NCBI GenBank assembly: GCA_019055375.1
Contig: JAHQIW010000721.1
Location: 62,001-126,000, forward strand
Length of the DNA: 64,000 nucleotides
Direction of reading: 5' to 3'
DNA from: Parelaphostrongylus tenuis
Taxonomy: Eukaryota > Nematoda > Chromadorea > Rhabditida > Metastrongylidae
Part shown: piece by piece, positions 34,755-46,595 of the stretch
Layout: each line of letters opens with the position of its first letter
How positions within the stretch are numbered: position 1 is the stretch's first letter
Notes under the pieces: generated by a model
Seen by the model: the letters and a program-made list of their open reading frames with translations, nothing else
Databases searched by the model: none
Told to the model about the DNA's origin: nothing
Translations under genes and position numbers: made by a program

Positions 34755-37313
34755 TTACTGCTTTACGCTCGCTTTACCACCATTGCAATCGCTTGAGACG
34801 TCATCTGCGTTCGTATTAACGTGGCTCTGATCCATTGTGACACTGTACGTTAATGACATCGGCGTAGGACGTTGGTCGAATCCGGATTCGTACTGTGGAG
34901 ATGACGTCAATTCAATCAACAACTCGAAATCAGTGGAAAGAAAAATCGTAAAAAAGCTTCCTTTTTCCTTCATGTGATCTCATATAATCGAACGTTTAAT
35001 TTTTTGTTTCAAACGAAAATCAAAGCAGAAATGAATCCACACAGTGATTCCACCACTTAATTCTTTATAAGCATTCCACCATTATTAGGTCAATAAGGAG
35101 CGAATGTATCTAGCGGAAAAGAATTTTGAAAATTCGAAAAAACAACTTGGTTTCAGGACTTTTTGCATCAAAATTATTACTTTCAATGAATCTTCTCTTA
35201 CAAAGCAAGCAAAGTGGTAACGTAACACAATATGGCGCTTCTAACGTCACTAGAAATCTTGCTGAAGTTGATTCTACCCAAATCAAGAGCGATTACCGTT
35301 TCTTTTTCGTAAAATGAATCTCATCATGTGACGTAAGTAGAACATCAACTTACCGTTTTGATGGAGATGAGTCGTTGATTGTTCTGTTGCACATGTTCTT
35401 CGTATGAGATATCTTCGACCATTGCGACGTCGCACGTCGCGCACGCGACCTGACTAGGTGTATCTTGAAATGACAGTTTGCATTGGCGAAGATTAACGAG
35501 GCGCTTCAGCCACTGACGAATATGGCGCGAGAAAGGAGAATAGCGCACCAAGGCTTGATGAAATATAAAGGGCAGCGGATATAAAAAAGTGGTAGCGGAA
35601 GGATCTCAGAAGAAAAAAAAATGGAGAAAAAGTTGCGTGTAAAATTACGTGTTTTTTTTTTCTTCGTATTAAGCCTAGATAAGTGGGCGCAAATATGAAA
35701 TCGTCAAGGAACGGAAAAAACAAAAATACTAAAGTATTCAGCAGAGTAGGAAAAAGGAAAAACTAGAAAATGTTAAGAAACAAATATCAAGAAGCATAGG
35801 CAAAGAACGTTGCTTTCCAGAAATCATAGCTTATTTAGATTCATATTGTTCAAACACAATTCATACTAGTTCTTAGATTATGTTTAACAATAGAATGTAA
35901 GCATGAAGAAGAGTTATTACACTAATATTCCTTTAAAAATCACCCTGCCTACGAATTGACGTCTGTAAATGTCGACGAGTAAGTACTAGGGGTTGGGTGC
36001 CTTGCGGAGGGGAGGAGGAAGTTGGTTGGTTAGAAGTAGACATTCGTTGAAGTTGGAAACAAGTGCCGTGGGTCTCGTCTCCACAAAAATCGAAATTAAA
36101 CCAACTTATGACTTAAGCAGAAAAAAGTGAGAAAAAGATAAAGTTCTGGAACCAAGCTTTAATCGATGGAAATGTACATGAAATAAATGACTGCAGTCAT
36201 ATGTCAAGAGTTGTTTCCCCTTTAAATATGGTATGAAAGCTGAATAAAAATAGAACAGAATGCTATAGTTGGAAAAAAACGCGAACAAGTTGAAAATCTA
36301 CAAATACTGCGACGAATATTGTTAGATCATGAATAAACCATGAAAATGTAATGTAAATTCAGTTGTAGTTGAACATGTATGGTGATCTGTGTAACTCAAG
36401 CGATGAAAGATAAAACTTTGGTGATAAAAGTTTTAAAATGCCGCATTAAGTGTGAATTAAAGTAGTGCTATAATATTTGTAATAGAAAAAAAAAACTTGA
36501 AAACTGAAGTGCAATTCAAATAATAGAATAAGAGTCAAAGTAATCATCAGTCTCGTGTATAAGCTGTGCCATGCTTGTGTTGTATTCGTGGATTCGTAGT
36601 AATGCTGTAGGGTGAGTTTCGTTCGGGCGATGACATAGGAGTCAGCAGCCGACGGGCAGTTCATAGTTTGCTATTTCGCGAACGAGTTTGCCACTGATTC
36701 ACCTTGAATCTCGTTGGTATAATATGAACGATTTTTGGTTGGCTAAAGAGACAAAGAATAAAAGACGAACAAGTGGGACGGATAAACGATATAGGATAAA
36801 GCGTTGCGCGTTGATCAATTCATTGCGGTTGTATTAAGCATTTCACCTCATTAAGCATCGTACAATGAATGCATATTTGGTTTGTCCAATAACTTACGCT
36901 AGCCTGAAAATGTTTGAAGTCGATATTCACTGTTTTTTGAAGAGCAAACACGAGGTTGTAATTACAGCATTTATTCACAATAGCTGATTTTTCGGCGGAA
37001 TTTGCTTTTTCAGAGCCTGTAAAGGTCAGACTAATTGCATTATAGCCACCCAAATACAATGCTTCCATGACCTAGAGCGGAAAAAATCCCGAAGCCTAAG
37101 TGTCAATAGCATTAGAAACATCCCGTCCAGGTTGTGGATTCAAGTTATTGATCAATGGAGAGGATTACAGGGAGATGATTCTAGTAATTGTGAGGTTTTT
37201 TCCAAGGGACCTGCAGATGAATACTAGCACTTCAACCGATCCCGATGGATTGAGGGCTTGGTTTTCTCGGGCATAAGAGACCAAATAGAAGACCACGAGT
37301 ATAATGCACAGCG
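34755..37313 (-). CDS. Multi-exon gene with a membrane segment, 3' part
   Basis: Minus-strand exons: 37237-37313, 36898-37071, 36703-36742, 35354-35553, 34755-34892 (TAA). Phases agree at every joint (0, 0, 1, 0). Sites are good: acceptor CCGCTCTAG and donor GTAAGTTATT around exon 2, TTTGTCTCTTTAG before exon 3, donor GTGAATC after it, donor GTAAGTTG after exon 4, ATCTCCACAG before exon 5. Exon 1 carries a membrane segment (LCIILVVFYLVSYA); exon 2 reads MEALYLGGYNAISLTFTG and KCCNYNLVFALQKTVN; exon 4 is a basic helix (SRHIRQWLKRLVNLRQCK) then VACATCDVAMVED; the tail is serine-rich and polar. No family is recognised. Exon 1 might be 12 bases longer. Upstream candidates at 38421-38491 and 39951-40096 are listed separately. 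Confidence 0.55.
35554..36702. other. Predicted intron of the 34755 gene
   Basis: Mostly AT-rich. A GC-richer minus-strand patch at 36540-36664 (MNCPSAADSYVIARTK) is open in more than one frame and might be an alternative exon; splice support is weak. Confidence 0.35.
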
Positions 37314-38420
37314 CTTGAAAACACTGTTCTAGACACCACTGGACGATTTTATTTTTGGAGCATCACAGAATCTCTCGCTATTTCAGAAGTATATGTTAAT
37401 AAAACATATTTTCGCGTTTCGTAAGGATAACTTTTATTGGACTGTTCAAACTTTGAAAAAATCTATATTAGGAAAAGGTAAAAAAACAAATAGTGAGGAA
37501 AAAGTTGGCTCAATCTGCTGAGAATACATATTTGGAACCAGCATGCAGTAAATGCACGATTCGTGAATACGCACACCTTACGAATCCGTGGATTAATGTA
37601 GTAAAGATGAAAATGGTGCATGATAAGGAACGAGATCTATGGAATTCACTTGCGCAATTCACTTACGGCAGTCTTTTCATGTCTTGGTTTACAGTGCTCG
37701 TCAAGAAGCAACAACATGATGCATTTTAAAACGTGTGAAAAAAGTCGTTGAACAAATGCCAAATTAGATGTTTTACATCGAGAATACAAAAAATGTGCCG
37801 TAGAAGCTCAAGGTACTAAATAAAAGAGGAATAAAGACCAACTGTCGGAGTGGTAGATAATAAATTTTCCAAATAAGGATATCAAAAAAATCATCTATTA
37901 AGAATAAGCAATCATGCCGACGTTTAAAGAAGGTCATTCTTTCAAATTATTGAGTTGCTGGTTGGGGAACTTAGCGCATTGTAATATGGCTGGCTCAGAC
38001 TGTTCACAGCTGATTGTAACCATATAAATGCAAAGACAGAAGCTTAACTTGTAACACAAGGTGGCTTCGAACTAGCAATTACCCTCTCCAATGGCTAATC
38101 GAATCGTAGGGCCAAAATCATCTCAGTCTCCATGTTTTGCTCCTATCTCGGCACTCATGTGATTATATTTCATACAATACCCTGTGGTCAAGATAGAAAA
38201 TGGACACTGAACACAGTCAAAAATAGCTGGTCCGTGTTCCAATCCGGATCTAAATGTACGTCGTGGCTAGTCAACATTCACTAGGAAGTCAGAAAACAGT
38301 AAACTAAATAAACATGACAGGTTCCGACGAAGGGTGTACTGAACAACTTCAAATTTGCTTCCATATAAATCTACGAATGTAAAGCTAAATGCTGAAAGCA
38401 GTTTCGCAGTGAGATTTCAC

Positions 38421-38491
38421 GGCGTCAACATCGCCTCCCTTGTCATTGATGAACGTTGCGGATATTTTCACTCGTGCCAGCATCTGGTTTG
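38421..38491 (-). CDS. Candidate upstream exon of the 34755 gene
   Basis: Donor GCC|GTGAAATC, acceptor TTTGATCAAG (or CAG at 38484, or an ATG at 38513). The peptide QMLARVKISATFINDK then GGDVDA is clearly protein-like. It joins the exon at 37071 in phase 0 but not the one at 37313 (phase 1), so either a short exon is missing or the membrane exon is alternative. Confidence 0.4.
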
Positions 38492-39044
38492 CTTGATCAA
38501 ATGAAATACACATCAAGCGTAGTTGAGAAAAAAAAATCAAGATGATTTGTGCAACAAATGCTGCATATCTACGTTGTGAATCAAATAAAATGGAAACTGA
38601 AACGAAGAACAAGCGATGTATAAGAAACTAGCGGCGGAAAGAGGGAGGAAAAAAAGAGAAGGATAGCCGATGGAACAAAAAAAAAGATGTTGAAGTATCA
38701 TGGGAGATAACAGAAGTATGCTAAGTGCAGTCACATATTTGCGTTGAAGGCAGAATTTCAAGACAAAACATAGAAGAAAAATAAAAAAAAAACGAAAAAA
38801 TTAACACTTATGAAAAGATTGGGAACAGACAGAAAGTCAAAAGACTTAGAAGGAAGCAAGGAAGTGGATATTCAATCGAAAAAAAGATGAAAAGAGAAAG
38901 TGAGAAGGCGCATGCGGTGAGAATGAAGTGCAAAAAGCTTGAAAAGTTTGAAGTATGAAGTAGGTTTTTGCAATTTCTTTCATAAGTGCATGTGGATTTT
39001 CACGAAGAATGTTTCTTTCTTATTGCATTTGGTTATCAAAGGAG

Positions 39045-39230
39045 GAAGGCTGAGACCGAGTGGTTAGTCATGCTTGGCGCGGTTCCTGGTGGGGTGATCT
39101 CCCACCTCCCAAACTCTCCGGCCACTGATAACAAACTGCCCACGAAGCGTCCCAGCCTGGTTGTCCTCGAGATTGCAGGATCTGTCCGAGCACTGTTCTA
39201 TGACGTTCATGAAGAAAACAAATTTCCATT
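39045..39230 (+). repeat. tRNA-like repeat (Ser/Leu-type head)
   Basis: CTGAGACCGAGTGGTTAGTC resembles the 5' half of a serine or leucine tRNA; a CTCGAGATTGCA block further on is shared with the repeat at 48830-48985. No good B box remains. Confidence 0.4.
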
Positions 39231-39950
39231 CAAGCGATGAACACGAGGTATTGAAGTGATGGGACATGTGGAATAGAAAAGAAAAAACCGTGATACGTGC
39301 CACATAGAAGAAGAGTAAGTATAATTTCTGAATCAAAGGAAAATCTGGGCTAAATTAGCACCCAGGAAAGACTGAGAAAAAATTTTCGAGGGGCGAGGAG
39401 AAAGTCTGATAGTGGCAAATGGGTTGCTGTCTGTTGTCCCATGGTAGTGTACACTTAAAAGGCTCATTCTTTGACGTAATAACCCACGAGAAGGAATTCG
39501 TCATTTCCAGCCAAAATCCAAGCTATAAATGGTTGTGTACCTGGATTAGACGCTCTCCAGAACCAATATTTTGCCTAAGAAATGAACCTTACTTTGATAT
39601 AAAGTTCAAGCAACTGGCTGTATTGACAGCATGGGGTATCGTGGAGAGGTTGTATCTAGACTTTAGAGAAAAAAAGTTCAGAACGCTAGGTATTAGTGAA
39701 AAATGAAAATTGCATCAAGGTGTGAAATATCTATAAAGAATGGTGATTTAAGAATCTATTATCAGATTGCAGACATGATGAGTAGTATGATGCTGAACTT
39801 GTGAAGCACAACGCGTTTATACCATAATCGCCTAGTCTAACTTATCCAGGCTCAAAAGTGCACCACTTGGCTAAGATAGGGTGAAATCTGAGAAAACACA
39901 TCTAGTAAATTCAAGAAATTCGAGTAAGTATGAGAGGGTGGAAAAAACAC

Positions 39951-40096
39951 AAAGATAGAAGGTTGAGAGAGGTCGCCCTGCTCCTCGGAAGCAAGCGTTG
40001 GGTGTTTGTTGTGAAAAACAGTACATCGTCTCTGATCGTCAACAAACTCGTCTGATTTGAAAACAGTGGAACTCTTTTTGAAGTGTACACGATTTG
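39951..40096 (-). CDS. Candidate exon upstream of the 34755 gene
   Basis: Acceptor CAGTTCAATTTAG, donor TTT|GTGTTT; 48 codons, phase 1 in, 0 out: RVHFKKSSTVFKSDEFVD, then KHPTLASEEQGDLSQPS. Charged and soluble. The next frame is also open across much of this stretch, so the reading is not certain. Confidence 0.33.
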
Positions 40097-40496
40097 CTAA
40101 ATTGAACTGAACAAATATTAATGAAGATACATAATTGTAAAAGAAAATAATCGTCAATACATGCCTCAAACAAACGGTTGATGTGTTCTCTATACCTAGA
40201 CATAGAACTTTTATTTCTATTTTCAATAGGCACTTTCATGCATATCATAACCTCCAAGTTAAGAACTAGAATTAAAAAGGACTATTAAGAGTATCGATAT
40301 TGATTTCAAAGTCGATAGAACAAAAAACGTCGAAGACGCTCAACGAAGCGTCAACACAATTCCGTTACGCCTTTCCGAACATAAACAACAAAGTGAATCC
40401 ACAATAATAACAAAAACGAGCTAAGGAAATCTATATGATGATTTACAGATTATATGTGTTATCACAGCAAAGAATCAGGAAATAGATAAGCTTGTG

Positions 40497-40860
40497 TGTA
40501 CACAGTATACACATGCATATATATATATGTGTAAATATGCAAATATACACCTATGTGTACTTATGTAGGCATGTATGTATGTGTGTATGTATGTATGTAC
40601 GTATGTATCTATGTATGCATGTACGTATGTGTGTATGTATGTATGCATGTGTGTGTATGTATGTCTGTATGCAGGCATGTATGTATGCATGTATGTATGT
40701 ATAAATGTATGTATGTAAGCATGTATTTATGTATGAATGTATGTATGTGTGTAGGTATGTGTGTATGCATGCATGTATGTATGTGTGTACACATGCTTGT
40801 ATGGATGCATGTATGAGTGAATCCATGCATGTATGAGCGTGTGCATGTGTGTATCAATGG
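40497..40860. repeat. ATGT/TATG tetranucleotide microsatellite
   Basis: About 360 bases of degenerate (ATGT)n with TGTG interruptions. It opens every frame on both strands with Tyr/Met/Cys/Val or Thr/His/Ile repeats; none is a gene. Confidence 0.95.
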
Positions 40861-40965
40861 ATAAATTTATGTACGTACATTATCATTTGAATGCGTATAC
40901 AAATAGTATGAAATTACGTATATATGTGTGTATGGGATATATACGTTGGTGTGTACGTGTATGTT

Positions 40966-41083
40966 AGAAAACTGTGCGATAATATCCGGGACGGTTTCAT
41001 CCACGATCCACAGAAGACATAAATCATCCTCGTCGTCCCCTATAGACACGGACACTTACCGTACACACAGCTTGAGCATCAAC
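40966..41083. other. Coding-like block, strand unclear
   Basis: On the plus strand acceptor TGTATGTTAG and donor TATAG|GTGTAAAT enclose an open frame with SGTVSSTIHRRHKSSSSS. On the minus strand GDDEDDLCLLWIVDETVPDI is equally convincing after TGTCTATAG. One of these is likely an exon. It lies next to the microsatellite. Confidence 0.35.
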
Positions 41084-41089
41084 TTATAT

Positions 41090-42110
41090 AGGTGTAAATA
41101 ACAGACAATACGTGATTCATGAATCGAAATAACATGCGTGACGTAGTTTCGTTCCTTTCATATGAAACGAGTCTTGGACTGTAGATGATGCAAGTAAGAA
41201 TTCTGCTATAATAATAAGCACAAAATCAGCAATCAACTGAAAATTTTTTATCGACAATATCGATCTCATCGTTGGAAAGAAAAAGTAAAAAACGAGATAC
41301 TAAGACTTGCGACTGCTTAGTAGTGCTGATCACATTAGATAAATTGCATAAAAGATGTGAAAAAATATATGTGATTTTTTCTGATACCTATTCAAGCCGG
41401 TTTAAATGTCATTTCAAATAATGTCTTCTAAGGCTATCAAGCTCACAGCTAAGAATTACCGTACTAATCTATAAAATGAATGTAGAAATTTACCTTCCAG
41501 AGTGCTTGCATGATGTTTGTCGCTCTTCATTAACTACTTTCCCATCATGTTTTTTTTTAACGTTTTTTACTTTCTGTCGTACTTTAAAGCTGAAGAATTG
41601 GGGTGCAGCCTATGACTACGAAAACTTCGTGTTGAATTCTAAAAAGATATAGCTCATTCAATTCAAGACTGCCAAAAAGAACCTGAATTTTGAGTTGCAG
41701 TTCTACTTTCTAATTTTTAATCCTTGCAAATTTCGAAAAGTTAAAGATACCATTGCAGGTATAAAAACAGGCCTCCCTTGTCAACTATTGGACAGCTGAT
41801 TGAGGTTTAAATGACCCACCTTTATGAAAACTTTTTTGATTAATTACTATTTACTGTTGGTTTTCGCAGCGAAAATCATCAACATCACTGGAGGTTTTCA
41901 TTACTGAAAAAGGTTTGATGCTTTAGGACAAACACTCTTTTGAAACGGTATCAATCTGTGTTACTTTTTACTTGTTACGTTATCTTTTGAATAAGGGATA
42001 AAGTATAAAGCTCTTGACGTTGATCAATCCGTGATGATTACGTTACACATGAGAGCTCATTGAGCTTCGTTAGAGGTAATTGTTTGTATATCTGGTCTAT
42101 AGATTAACAT
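41090..42110. other. AT-rich spacer
   Basis: No gene supported. Blocks at 41640-41870 resemble very diverged 330-family repeats. Confidence 0.4.
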
Positions 42111-42114
42111 GTAG

Positions 42115-42245
42115 TTATGCGGTGGTCTGTCGATGTATCAAGCCCGTGCTGCTATCCTACCAGTAAAGTCCGTCACCAATTTGCTGGAAACGATCACTTG
42201 TGTATTCCAGGGCACTTCTAACCACCGAGCTATATGCTTCCGCTA
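42115..42245 (-). repeat. SINE-like repeat, truncated
   Basis: On the minus strand GGTGGTTAGAAGTGCC matches the A-box region of the copy at 34480; CAAATTGGTGACGGAC matches its middle. The 3' end is missing. Confidence 0.5.
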
Positions 42246-42426
42246 TTCTGGATTGAAATTGTTGAACTACTTGACATAAACGGTTATGTACGTAGATGAT
42301 GACCCTCTAATAGATCATAGCCCGACATTCAGAACACCTTTGTTTTCACTGAGATATAAGCTGTTGAAGTTAACTACTGAGTATTTTTGTAAGTATTGAT
42401 ATTTGAAAGTACGTTTTCAGTAGAAG

Positions 42427-42552
42427 ATGAAGCACACAGAAATACACAGTGTTACAGCGGATAGCGTCATTAGAAGAACTGGTGTTTTCGATGAGAAAAT
42501 CGATGCAATCCGGCTTTTGTCATTGCGAAAAGATCATAATCGAATGCTTTAA
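42427..42552 (+). CDS. Possible first exon or micro-ORF
   Basis: An ATG lies six bases after the strong acceptor ACGTTTTCAG, a spacing typical of a spliced-leader site. 41 codons follow: MKHTEIHSVTADSVIRRT, then DEKIDAIRLLSLRKDH, then a stop. Internal GT sites could make it a first exon of the 43217 gene. Not recognised. Confidence 0.3.
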   Translation: MKHTEIHSVTADSVIRRTGVFDEKIDAIRLLSLRKDHNRML

Positions 42553-43216
42553 TGTGGTTACGCAAAAAAAAAAACAGAAAAAACATACTGCAATATCTTA
42601 GCAAAGGTTGTAGGTAACTATGAATTGAACTTGCAATGAGGAAAGAATGAGATTAGGAGATATCAGAAAATGTTGAATATAGTAAAACTTGTTAGTTATT
42701 CGAAAAAAGGTGTTAGATTTACTACTTTCCATAATAGCCATTGCTCGTTTTAGTAGTGAGCGCTGTTGTAGGCGCTTCAGCGAAAAAAAGAAAGGACGCA
42801 AAACTTGACAGAGTACATTTGAATAAACTACTCTCATTCAATGTTTACACAAGCTTTAAGTGGTCGACCACCTTGTTGTTACCGTAATCAAATTAACAAC
42901 TCAAGTTCATAAGTGACCCACCGTCACAAAATATAAGTTCGTTTAGAGAACGCTCACAGCTTATAAAAATTTACTTATTTTTATTCTAATAATACGGCTG
43001 AAATGCTATTTAAAAGTGCCCATATTTACTTAGAGACCCCCTCGCCTGTATAAAAAATTTTAAACGCATCTTTAACAATAATGAGGGGGTTTGACTTTTA
43101 TAGTTCGCGGCATTGCCACATATGAAATTTATTTAGAACATCTATGATGAAAAAATAGCAAGGATTTTGCAGTATAAAATTTCTTTTTCTCGAGTTCCTG
43201 AACTTTTGCTTATTAG

Positions 43217-43754
43217 CTCATTCGGGACGATGGTCATTTTCCGCCGAAGTGTCGTTTGTATGGCGTGTAAGTGGAGCGCGGTTGCAATGTGAAAAAAAAT
43301 TAAAGAGATTCATTTAATGTTTATTCTAAGCAAACAAAATTACGATGCTTACCTTTTAATGCGATATCCCCTCATCATACAGAACAGCCAAAAACAACGA
43401 TCGCCGTCTGACATACGCAGACACTCGTGTAGCCAAGAAAATGCATGCTGTCGCGAAAAAGGTCAGACTACTTCCTATTTTAACCCGCCCCATAGTTTAT
43501 CTCTTCATCCTTTCATCATAGCGATGAAGTGTTCGTGTACTGTGATTCACAGCAGAGTTTAAGATTCTCACACAAAGTTTAAGATTCTCAGTGTGGGAGC
43601 AGTGTTCTGAGTTGAGAATACGATTGAAAACCAGCAAATTCTTGATGAAAGTCGTTCTTTGAATAATGGCGATATTTGAGTTTTCCAAGATATTCAAATT
43701 CAATGCTTACCGTAGATTTATATAGTATTTCAGCTTGCGATTCTTGTCAGATAA
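43217..43754 (+). CDS. Three short exons, product unknown
   Basis: Exons 43217-43266, 43383-43461 and possibly 43734-43754 (TAA). Acceptor CTTATTAG and donor GT|GTAAGTGG bound the first; CATCATACAG and AAG|GTCAGA the second; GTATTTCAG the third. Phases match (2, then 0). Peptide: LIRDDGHFPPKCRLYG, then TAKNNDRRLTYADTRVA, then KKMHAVAKK and LAILVR. Basic and soluble-looking. The family is unknown; the 42427 frame may be its start. The last exon rests on its acceptor only. Confidence 0.43.
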
Positions 43755-44194
43755 ACAGGCTACAACTTCTCACGTGGTCAAAACGTTTACGCAAAATGTA
43801 AAAGTTGTAAGAGATCCGTTAAAAGCAATGAAGCATTCAGGAAGGATTACTATCAATAATTGCAAAGTACAAGGAAAAAGGGCATGAAGAAATCCTATTC
43901 TTACTAAATCCAGAAATTGTGATAGCTGTTTTCTTTTGATTGGCACTGATTACGGAGGACAATTACGCAAAAAGTACATAACTTCTTCGCCTTTGTTACA
44001 TGTATTATGTTACAAATTCAATTAATACTGCAACAATCTACACTGGAAAATCAAGGTTTCTTAGAGGATTCACAATATGTAACGGTGATGATATATGCGA
44101 GTGATTTCCTTTTCAGCGTATCACCTTAGACAATTGATACGGTGTCACCTCAGGGTAGGAAAATGGGAGCCGTTTCGGGATACATAGAAAGATC

Positions 44195-44290
44195 GATTGA
44201 TTGATTCCCTACAGGAAAACGGGTTCGAACCCCACACACTCCTTGTCGTTCTCTGACGGCTGCTGCGCATCCAACGTTGGCAGTTCGTTT
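44195..44290 (-). repeat. tRNA-like repeat remnant
   Basis: A palindromic B box, GGGTTCGAACCC, lies at 44219-44232. On the minus strand GGATGCGCAGCAGCCG precedes it at A-box distance. The stems do not pair well. Confidence 0.4.
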
Positions 44291-44299
44291 TTGTTGGTT

Positions 44300-44914
44300 G
44301 TTGATTTCGGCTACTTACCGAGGAATTCAAAAAACTCGAACCATGCCGCTGCTGGAAACTGTGATAGAAATGGAATAATTTTCAAACGAAAAGATTTCTC
44401 AAAATTTCATGTGGATAATTCGCAATGAAGCGAACTGCTCAAAGAGGCTCTTGACGATATAGGAGGAACGAAGCAGCAAAATTAAGGAAATGGAGAAGGA
44501 AATATGCATTATAAATCAAGTAGTACGCTGATATTCTCATAATTCTCTTGAAAAGTAATCTTTATTCAAGACCTATATTATCGTTTTCACTGTGATTATT
44601 ACATTCAAAACCACTGAGTTATGGTTGGCACATGAAGGTCCTTTGATGGGTGGACAACGTTAGCAGTTGAAAAAGCATATTGAAAGTAAAGCTATTGGAA
44701 GAAGTAATTAACTCTAGTTTTGATACCACAAAATTCAACAGATTATGAAGGTTGCATTAGAAAATTTTTTAGTTCCAATCATAGCAGGTGCGACGTTAGG
44801 CATAAAAAAATGTATAATAAAAATAATGGACGTCAAATAACAAGGAACTCACAAATTAACATCTGGTCGTGTTAGGTGCCACAGAAGGCCCAAAAAAGGT
44901 TTATGTTCTGCTTT

Positions 44915-44915
<1 letters not shown>
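44300..44915. other. AT-rich spacer
   Basis: No gene or repeat end recognised. Confidence 0.4.
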
Positions 44916-44955
<40 letters not shown>

Positions 44956-45056
44956 GCATATATACAAGTGTATATGCATGTGTATGTACGTATATATACA
45001 TATATATCTATATGCAAATACATATGTTATTTATATGTACATGTATATTTATATTT
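44916..45056. repeat. (TA)n-rich microsatellite
   Basis: CTCTCTC followed by a pure TA run (44928-44955), then TA/TG mixture to about 45050, directly before a possible splice acceptor. Confidence 0.9.
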
Positions 45057-45058
45057 AG

Positions 45059-45302
45059 AGAAAAAGATCTTTATTCTACATGGAAACTGAAAGTGCCGCT
45101 AAAATGGCTATCCGTTACTCACTGGGATAGAGATGGATACCATCGATTAGCGCGGGAAGTGAAGATAGTGAGAAACGAAGCGGAAAGGGATATTTCAACG
45201 TCCACAATGGGGGTGGAGAAGAGTGTCTGGAACAAGCGCGAGAATACCACAAAGAAAGTGGTGAACACAGCGAAACTTCCGCTAACTAACAACATCGCCT
45301 AA
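45059..45302 (+). CDS. Candidate terminal exon, unknown
   Basis: After acceptor TTATATTTAG the frame is open for 80 codons to TAA and becomes GC-richer: [17 protein letters not shown], then [17 protein letters not shown], then [18 protein letters not shown]. Highly charged with no membrane segment. It starts in phase 2, so upstream exons are needed; none were found across the microsatellite. Another frame at the start ([16 protein letters not shown]) also looks protein-like. Confidence 0.37.
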
Positions 45303-45800
45303 ATTGAGAGGAAATATAGGGGGAAATATGACAGCCTTTTATCGTGATACATTCACAAGCGTATAAAGCTGCTTTGTTAGATTATATGAAGGACGTCGCC
45401 GATTTCACACACTAAATGATCATGTACGCCAAGCTAATTCAGTGCTTCATCGTTCGTTTGTAAACGAGTCTGGTACCAATTGATCATTCACGAATGAATG
45501 AATGATTTCGTCTACTCGGGAACAACAAACGATGACGTCTCATTGCATTTGAAGATCAAGGCCTGTAAAGATCCACCACCAGTACTCTTTATTCTTCAAT
45601 TAGTCATCACATCAAAGTTGAACCGCTCAATTCAGAAATAACTTAAGTTGCTCACTACAACTACAAAAAAGGATTATTTTCCAGAACGCAAGCAGCATAA
45701 TATTTTCCGCTGCAGATTTTCGTGAAGATATTTGATCATGGAAAAGGTGGTCATTCTATCAAACGTTTGATTAATGGAAACCATTGATTGACGAGCCCAG

Positions 45801-46025
45801 TTGCAATCAAAAAATGTATGCGTCACCTGTTCTTCCCGATTTTACCTCAATTCTCGACATTTGGTGCGCACGGCAGCGCCCACGTTTGTCTATATGTGTT
45901 CTTTTTCTACTTCAAGTGTGCTTGCTTCACATGATAGAAAATATCAATTTGGCTTTGATCTTAATATGGTCTTCAACGAGCTTTGCTTAACTGGCGAATA
46001 TGAGGGAAATAACATTTTCGCGTAA
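45801..46025 (+). CDS. Coding-like frame, weakly esterase-like
   Basis: Following acceptor GACGAGCCCAG, 74 codons run to TAA: HLVRTAAPTFVYMCSFST, then KYQFGFDLNMVFNE, then GEYEGNNIFA. The APT-F-V-Y stretch with a following F recalls the strand seen in carboxylesterases and cholinesterases, but no catalytic residue lies in this piece, so the assignment is weak. A 16-codon block near 45694 (SSIIFSAADFRED) could precede it. Confidence 0.27.
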   Translation: MQSKNVCVTCSSRFYLNSRHLVRTAAPTFVYMCSFSTSSVLASHDRKYQFGFDLNMVFNELCLTGEYEGNNIFA

Positions 46026-46195
46026 CCTCCCTTACATGTTTGAATATGGAAGCACTGCTCTGGTGAAAAAATAATTGCGGCTCTAGCACTGGCAATTACT
46101 TATGTAATTTTCTTCATATAGCGAAAATCTTCGTTGAGCTCTTATACAATACTTCGCGTAATCTTAAAACTTCAGGCTTGCTTTTTCAGTACTTC

Positions 46196-46595
46196 TAATA
46201 GGCTGGTACCAAAGTAATTACGGTTTATGCATTGTTGAAATGCGTCTCCTCCAAAAAACTTCTTGAGCCACCATTGTATTGTGCGCTTGTCAGTAGTTCC
46301 TAAACTTAACCAGATGCATTGTTGATGTCGCGAGTTGTCTCTTTTGCTTTACGACTAATTTTCAACTCACGATTTCAGACCGTATTTGCTTTTGCAACAA
46401 CCAACATCCTTTCCCTAGTATAGAATAAATAGGAAATTAAGAACCGTCAGTAGCAGCAAAACAAAGCAATAAATGCAAATAAATGATGTTTAGCCTGATC
46501 GTATATGTTCAGAAATATATTCTAATATAAAACGGCTCATTACAACAATGCATAAACCACACTTACTTTTTCACCAACGTATTACGACCAGCTAG
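46196..46595. mobile_element. Small mariner-type element (MITE)
   Basis: Inverted ends: left TAGGCTGGTACCAAAGTA then ATTACGGTTTATGCATTG; right the complement of CTGGTCGTAATACG, then GGTGAAAAAGTAAGTG and GGTTTATGCATTG. The motif GGTG-AAAAGTAATTGCGG is characteristic of cecropia-type mariners (established for the human MADE1/Hsmar1 group). About 400 bases without a transposase. A further copy of the end lies at 46046-46085. Confidence 0.65.

Noticed and set aside
37493..37729. 78-codon plus-strand frame with CSKC
   Set aside because: No start codon other than GTG, no splice support, and it lies in an intron of the minus-strand gene; chance is likely.
39419..39706. 95-codon plus-strand frame with ATG
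   Set aside because: Protein-like in places, but such lengths are common by chance here and nothing around it supports a gene.
40475..40857. Several 70-90 codon frames on both strands
   Set aside because: They are translations of the tetranucleotide repeat (Tyr-Val-Cys-Met or Thr-Tyr-Ile-His patterns) and carry no gene signal.
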